The notes under the pieces were generated by a model. The model saw nothing but the letters and a program-made list of their open reading frames with translations. It was not told the DNA's origin and made no database searches. The translations under genes and the position numbers were made by a program. DNA of 8,348 bases from an uncultured Actinomycetes bacterium (GTDB taxonomy: Bacteria; Actinomycetota; CALGFH01), in NCBI GenBank assembly GCA_937881255.1, contig CALGFH010000239.1:1-8348 (forward strand). Reading direction: 5' to 3'. Of this stretch, positions 5,942 through 8,348 are shown piece by piece. Numbering within the stretch: position 1 is the stretch's first letter; every line of letters starts with the position of its first letter.

Positions 5942-7204
5942 ATGCGGGAAACGGGGGCGCATCGGTATCCACAGGGCCCCGGCCGGCAGGAACCCGACCG
6001 GCACGGACCCGACCGGCACGGACCCGACCGGCAGGCCGGGCTGGACCGGCTACTCTCGCCGGAGGGGCGGGAACTGCTCGGGCTCCTCCCGGAGGGGCCG
6101 CTCGACCCGGGCGAGGAGCTGGCGGTCGGGACCCGGCTGCGGGAGCGGTTTCCGGCGGAGCTGGTGGCGGGGGCGCTGGGCCAGCATGCGCTGCGGGTCC
6201 GGGGGGCGGGGAAGTTCTCCAGGGCGGCGGGGATGTGGTTCACCCGGGAGGGGCTGGAGCAGGCGTCGGGGGAGGCGCTGGCCGGCTATCGGGCGGGCCG
6301 GTACGCGGGGTTCGGCGTGGTGGCCGACCTGTGCTGTGGGATCGGGGGCGACCTGCTCGCCCTGGCCAAGGGCCGGGACGCCCTGGGGGTGGACCTCGAC
6401 CTGGTCCATCTGCGGATGGCCAGGGAGAACGCGCGGCTGCACGGAGCGGGCGAGGTGGGGGTGGCCTGCGCCGACGTCCAGACCCTCAACCTGCCGCGGT
6501 CGCTGGCGGTGTTCGCCGACCCGGCGCGGCGGGAGGGTGGCCGGCGGCTGCCGGCGGGGGAGAGCCGGCCGCCGCTGGGCTGGTGCCTCGGGCTGGCCGG
6601 GCGGGTCGCCGGGGTCGGGGTCAAGGCCGCCCCCGGGCTTCCCCTGGGGCTGGTGCCCGAGGGCTGGGAGGTGGAGCTGCTGGCCGACCGGCGCGAGCTC
6701 AAGGAGGCCGTCCTGTGGTCGCCGGCGCTGGCCACCACGACCCGCCGGGCCACCGTGTTCCCCGGGCCCCACAGCCTGGAGGCCAGGCCCGGCCCGGCGG
6801 TGCCGTGCGCGGCGCCGGGGGCCTACCTGCTCGACCCGAGCCCGGCGGTGACCCGGGCCGGGCTGGTCGAGGAGCTGGGGCGCGAGCTGGGGGCGTGGAA
6901 GCTCGACCCGCGGATCGCCTTCCTGTCCGCGGACGAGCCGCTGCGCAGCCCGTTCGGGCGGGCGCTGCGGGTCGAGGCCTCGCTCCCCTGGAACCTCAAG
7001 CGCCTCCGCCAGGTCCTGCGCGAGCGCGGGGTCGGCACGGTCGAGGTCCGCAAGCGCGGGTCGGCGGTCGACGTCGCCGACCTGACCACCCGGCTGCGGC
7101 TGCGGGGCGACGGCCGGGCCGTGGTCGTCCTCACCCGGGTCGCCGACCGGCCGTGGGCGCTGGTCTGCGCCGGGGAGCCCGACTTGCCCGGGGCGGTAGC
7201 GTGA
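5942..7204 (+). CDS. Class I SAM-dependent methyltransferase with C-terminal THUMP-like domain
   Basis: A 420-residue protein. The start is ATG 5942: an in-frame TAG lies two codons upstream and the Shine-Dalgarno GGGGGAG is eight nt away. Residues about 1-35 are a low-complexity lead with PDRHG, PDRHG, PDRQA repeats. A helical region follows (about 36-120). The Rossmann methyltransferase core has SAM-binding motif I VADLCCGIGGD with Asp129, an acidic GVDLDLVHL strand, and motif IV FADPARR (Asp193 to Arg197), comparable with the DPPW-type motif of trimethylguanosine-synthase-like enzymes. The C-terminus from about 345 (PWNLKRLRQVLRERGV, then VEVRKRG) matches the THUMP-like domain found with this family. 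The family is widespread in actinobacteria. A nucleic-acid substrate, probably RNA, is likely by relation, but the exact target is not known to me. It is not obviously linked to the ABC operon upstream. Confidence 0.88.
   Translation: MRETGAHRYPQGPGRQEPDRHGPDRHGPDRQAGLDRLLSPEGRELLGLLPEGPLDPGEELAVGTRLRERFPAELVAGALGQHALRVRGAGKFSRAAGMWFTREGLEQASGEALAGYRAGRYAGFGVVADLCCGIGGDLLALAKGRDALGVDLDLVHLRMARENARLHGAGEVGVACADVQTLNLPRSLAVFADPARREGGRRLPAGESRPPLGWCLGLAGRVAGVGVKAAPGLPLGLVPEGWEVELLADRRELKEAVLWSPALATTTRRATVFPGPHSLEARPGPAVPCAAPGAYLLDPSPAVTRAGLVEELGRELGAWKLDPRIAFLSADEPLRSPFGRALRVEASLPWNLKRLRQVLRERGVGTVEVRKRGSAVDVADLTTRLRLRGDGRAVVVLTRVADRPWALVCAGEPDLPGAVA
5992..6036 (+). repeat. Three tandem 15-nt repeats in the methyltransferase N-terminus
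   Basis: The unit ACCCGACCGGCACGG appears at 5992-6006 and 6007-6021 and, with a changed end, at 6022-6036. It is in frame and encodes PDRHG-PDRHG-PDRQA near residue 18. The copies are nearly identical at the DNA level, which suggests recent slippage or duplication. The number of units could therefore vary among relatives without shifting the frame. Confidence 0.85.
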
Positions 7205-7220
7205 GCGGGACCGACCACGT

Positions 7221-7230
7221 GGAGAGGTGA
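7221..7230 (+). promoter_or_regulatory. Strong ribosome binding site for the VOC protein
   Basis: GGAGAGGTGA ends seven nt before the GTG at 7238 and its AGGTGA part matches the anti-Shine-Dalgarno end of 16S rRNA. It fixes 7238 as the start. The same bases hold the stop of a possible 9-codon frame (7201-7230) that begins in a GTGA overlap with the methyltransferase stop. Confidence 0.7.
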
Positions 7231-7237
7231 GCGCACC

Positions 7238-7600
7238 GTGAGCGAACAGGCCCCGGCGATCGCCGGCATCGCCGCCCTGGCCGTCGACTGCTCCGACCCG
7301 CCGGGGCTGGCCCGCTGGTGGAGCCGCCTGCTCGGCGGCCGGGTCGAGGTCGACCGCGACGGCGACGCCACCCTCCACGCCCCCGGCGGCCTGGCCATCG
7401 ACTTCCTGCGGGTCCCGGAGGCCAAGTCGGTCAAGAACCGGCTGCACCTGGACCTGCGCAGCACCGACCTGGCCGAGGCCACCGAGCAGGCGCTGGCCCT
7501 CGGGGCGACCCGGGCCGACGACATCTACGACAAGGGCGGCTGGCAGGTCCTGCGCGACCCCGAGGGCAACGAGTTCTGCCTCCTCCGCCCTCGGCGCTGA
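7238..7600 (+). CDS. VOC family / glyoxalase-like domain protein
   Basis: A 120-residue single-domain protein of the vicinal oxygen chelate superfamily, closest in pattern to the Glyoxalase_6-type group. Two beta-alpha-beta-beta-beta modules are visible. The first begins IAALAVDCSDPPGLARWWSRLLGG. The second begins NRLHLDLRSTDLAEATEQAL and ends VLRDPEGNEFCLLRP. His70 (in LHLDL) and Glu112 (in GNEFCL) occupy places where metal-binding or active-site residues usually sit in this fold. The VPEAKSVKNRLHLDL linker is typical of the actinobacterial group. Members include lyases, dioxygenases and binding or resistance proteins, so the reaction cannot be stated. It lies 33 nt after the methyltransferase and 17 nt before the regulator, probably within one transcript. 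Full length for the family, no sign of damage. Confidence 0.9.
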   Translation: MSEQAPAIAGIAALAVDCSDPPGLARWWSRLLGGRVEVDRDGDATLHAPGGLAIDFLRVPEAKSVKNRLHLDLRSTDLAEATEQALALGATRADDIYDKGGWQVLRDPEGNEFCLLRPRR

Positions 7601-7617
7601 GCTCCCGGCGGTCCCGC

Positions 7618-8348
7618 ATGGCATCGGCGACGCTGCGCATCCGGCTCCTGGGCGAGCTCGACCTGCGCCACGGCGACGCCCCGGTGCCGCCGCTGGGCTC
7701 GGCCCGGGCCGAGTCGCTGCTCGCCTACCTGCTGCTCCACCGGGAGGCGCCCCAGCCGCGCCAGCGCCTGGCCTTCCTGCTCTGGCCCGACTCCAGCGAG
7801 CCCCAGGCGCGGACCAACCTGCGCCACCTGCTGCACAACCTGCGGCGCGCCCTGCCCGACGCCGACCGGTTCCTGGAGGTGACCCAGCGGACGCTCAGGT
7901 GGCGGGACGACGCCCCCTTCTGGCTGGACGTGGCCGCCTTCGAGGCGGCGGCGGCCCGGGCCGGGCAGCCCGGCCAGGAGCTCCCCGCCCTGCGCCAGGC
8001 GGTCGAGCTGTACGGGGGCGACCTGCTCCGGAGCGGCTACGACGAGTGGCTGCTGGAGGAGCGGGAGCGGCTGCGCCGGCGCTACCTGGAGGCCCTGGAG
8101 CGGCTGGCCGAGCTGCTGGAGGCCGGGGGCGAGCACGCCCCGGCGATCAGCTACGCCGAGCGGCTCCTGGGCGAGGACCCGCTCCGGGAGGCGACCTACC
8201 GGCTCCTGATGCGGCTGCACGACGCCCGCGGCGACCGGGCCAGGGCGCTGCGGGCCTACCACGCCTGCGCCGCCACCCTGGAGCGGGAGCTGAACGTGGC
8301 CCCCTCGGCGGCCACCCGCCGGGCCTACGCGGCCCTGCTGCCGCCAAG
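7618..8348 (+). CDS. BTAD/SARP-type transcriptional regulator, 3' end outside the window
   Basis: The frame is open from ATG 7618 to the window end, giving 243 residues. The start follows the VOC stop by 17 nt and has no clear Shine-Dalgarno, but the domain begins at once (LRIRLLGELDLRHGDAPVPP), so no longer start is needed. Residues about 4-95 form the OmpR/AfsR-like winged-helix DNA-binding domain, with the recognition region near RQRLAFLLWPDSSEPQARTN and LRHLLHNLRRAL (48-80). Residues from about 102 (WLDVAAFEAAAARAG, then LYGGDLLRSGYDEWLLEER, then a TPR-like APSAATRRAY end) form the bacterial transcriptional activation domain. In this family such an N-terminus may be a small pathway activator (DnrI/ActII-like) or the head of a large protein with an AAA ATPase and TPRs. 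The window does not show which. It may regulate the adjacent genes, but that is inference. Confidence 0.88.
   Translation, partial: MASATLRIRLLGELDLRHGDAPVPPLGSARAESLLAYLLLHREAPQPRQRLAFLLWPDSSEPQARTNLRHLLHNLRRALPDADRFLEVTQRTLRWRDDAPFWLDVAAFEAAAARAGQPGQELPALRQAVELYGGDLLRSGYDEWLLEERERLRRRYLEALERLAELLEAGGEHAPAISYAERLLGEDPLREATYRLLMRLHDARGDRARALRAYHACAATLERELNVAPSAATRRAYAALLPP

Noticed and set aside
4018..6243. A 741-codon minus-strand frame
   Set aside because: Low-complexity shadow opposite two intact ATPases and the spacer, with no motif.
6050..7624. A 524-codon minus-strand frame opposite the methyltransferase
   Set aside because: It is compositional shadow. The plus frame has SAM-binding and THUMP-like motifs.

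Overview
This is a very GC-rich window (well over 70% by eye) with GTG starts, stop/start overlaps between genes and third positions that are almost all G or C. Together with a THUMP-like-domain methyltransferase, a BTAD/SARP-type regulator and FtsX-family exporter genes, this points to an actinobacterium (Actinomycetota), possibly a poorly studied or uncultured lineage. No rRNA, tRNA, CRISPR array, insertion sequence or prophage gene was seen. All genes read on the + strand.

Region 1 (1-5826) is a tightly coupled four-gene unit. It holds the 3' part of a beta-propeller-like protein (1-1074), a 1053-residue FtsX/MacB-superfamily permease with two large external domains (1071-4232), an ABC ATPase with an AbrB-like C-terminal tail (4229-5140), and a second, minimal ABC ATPase (5137-5826). 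Each junction is a 4-nt ATGA or GTGA overlap, so the four proteins are probably made together. The likely product is one mechanotransmission-type (type VII) ABC machine with two different ATPases, handling an unknown substrate at or outside the membrane.

Region 2 (5827-5941) is a 115-nt intergenic stretch with a 14-nt perfect palindrome, a 16-nt direct repeat with a third degenerate copy, and overlapping GC hairpins. One hairpin covers the ribosome binding site of the next gene.

Region 3 (5942-8348) holds a class I SAM-dependent methyltransferase with a C-terminal THUMP-like domain, a small VOC/glyoxalase-like protein, and the N-terminal 243 residues of a BTAD-type transcriptional regulator that runs off the window. 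Short gaps (33 and 17 nt) suggest these three could be cotranscribed.

Most of the content belongs to recognisable families. The less usual points are the two-ATPase, two-ectodomain exporter with a propeller partner, the AbrB-like tail on one ATPase, and the possible RNA switch in front of the methyltransferase. No clearly new defence or mobile system was found.
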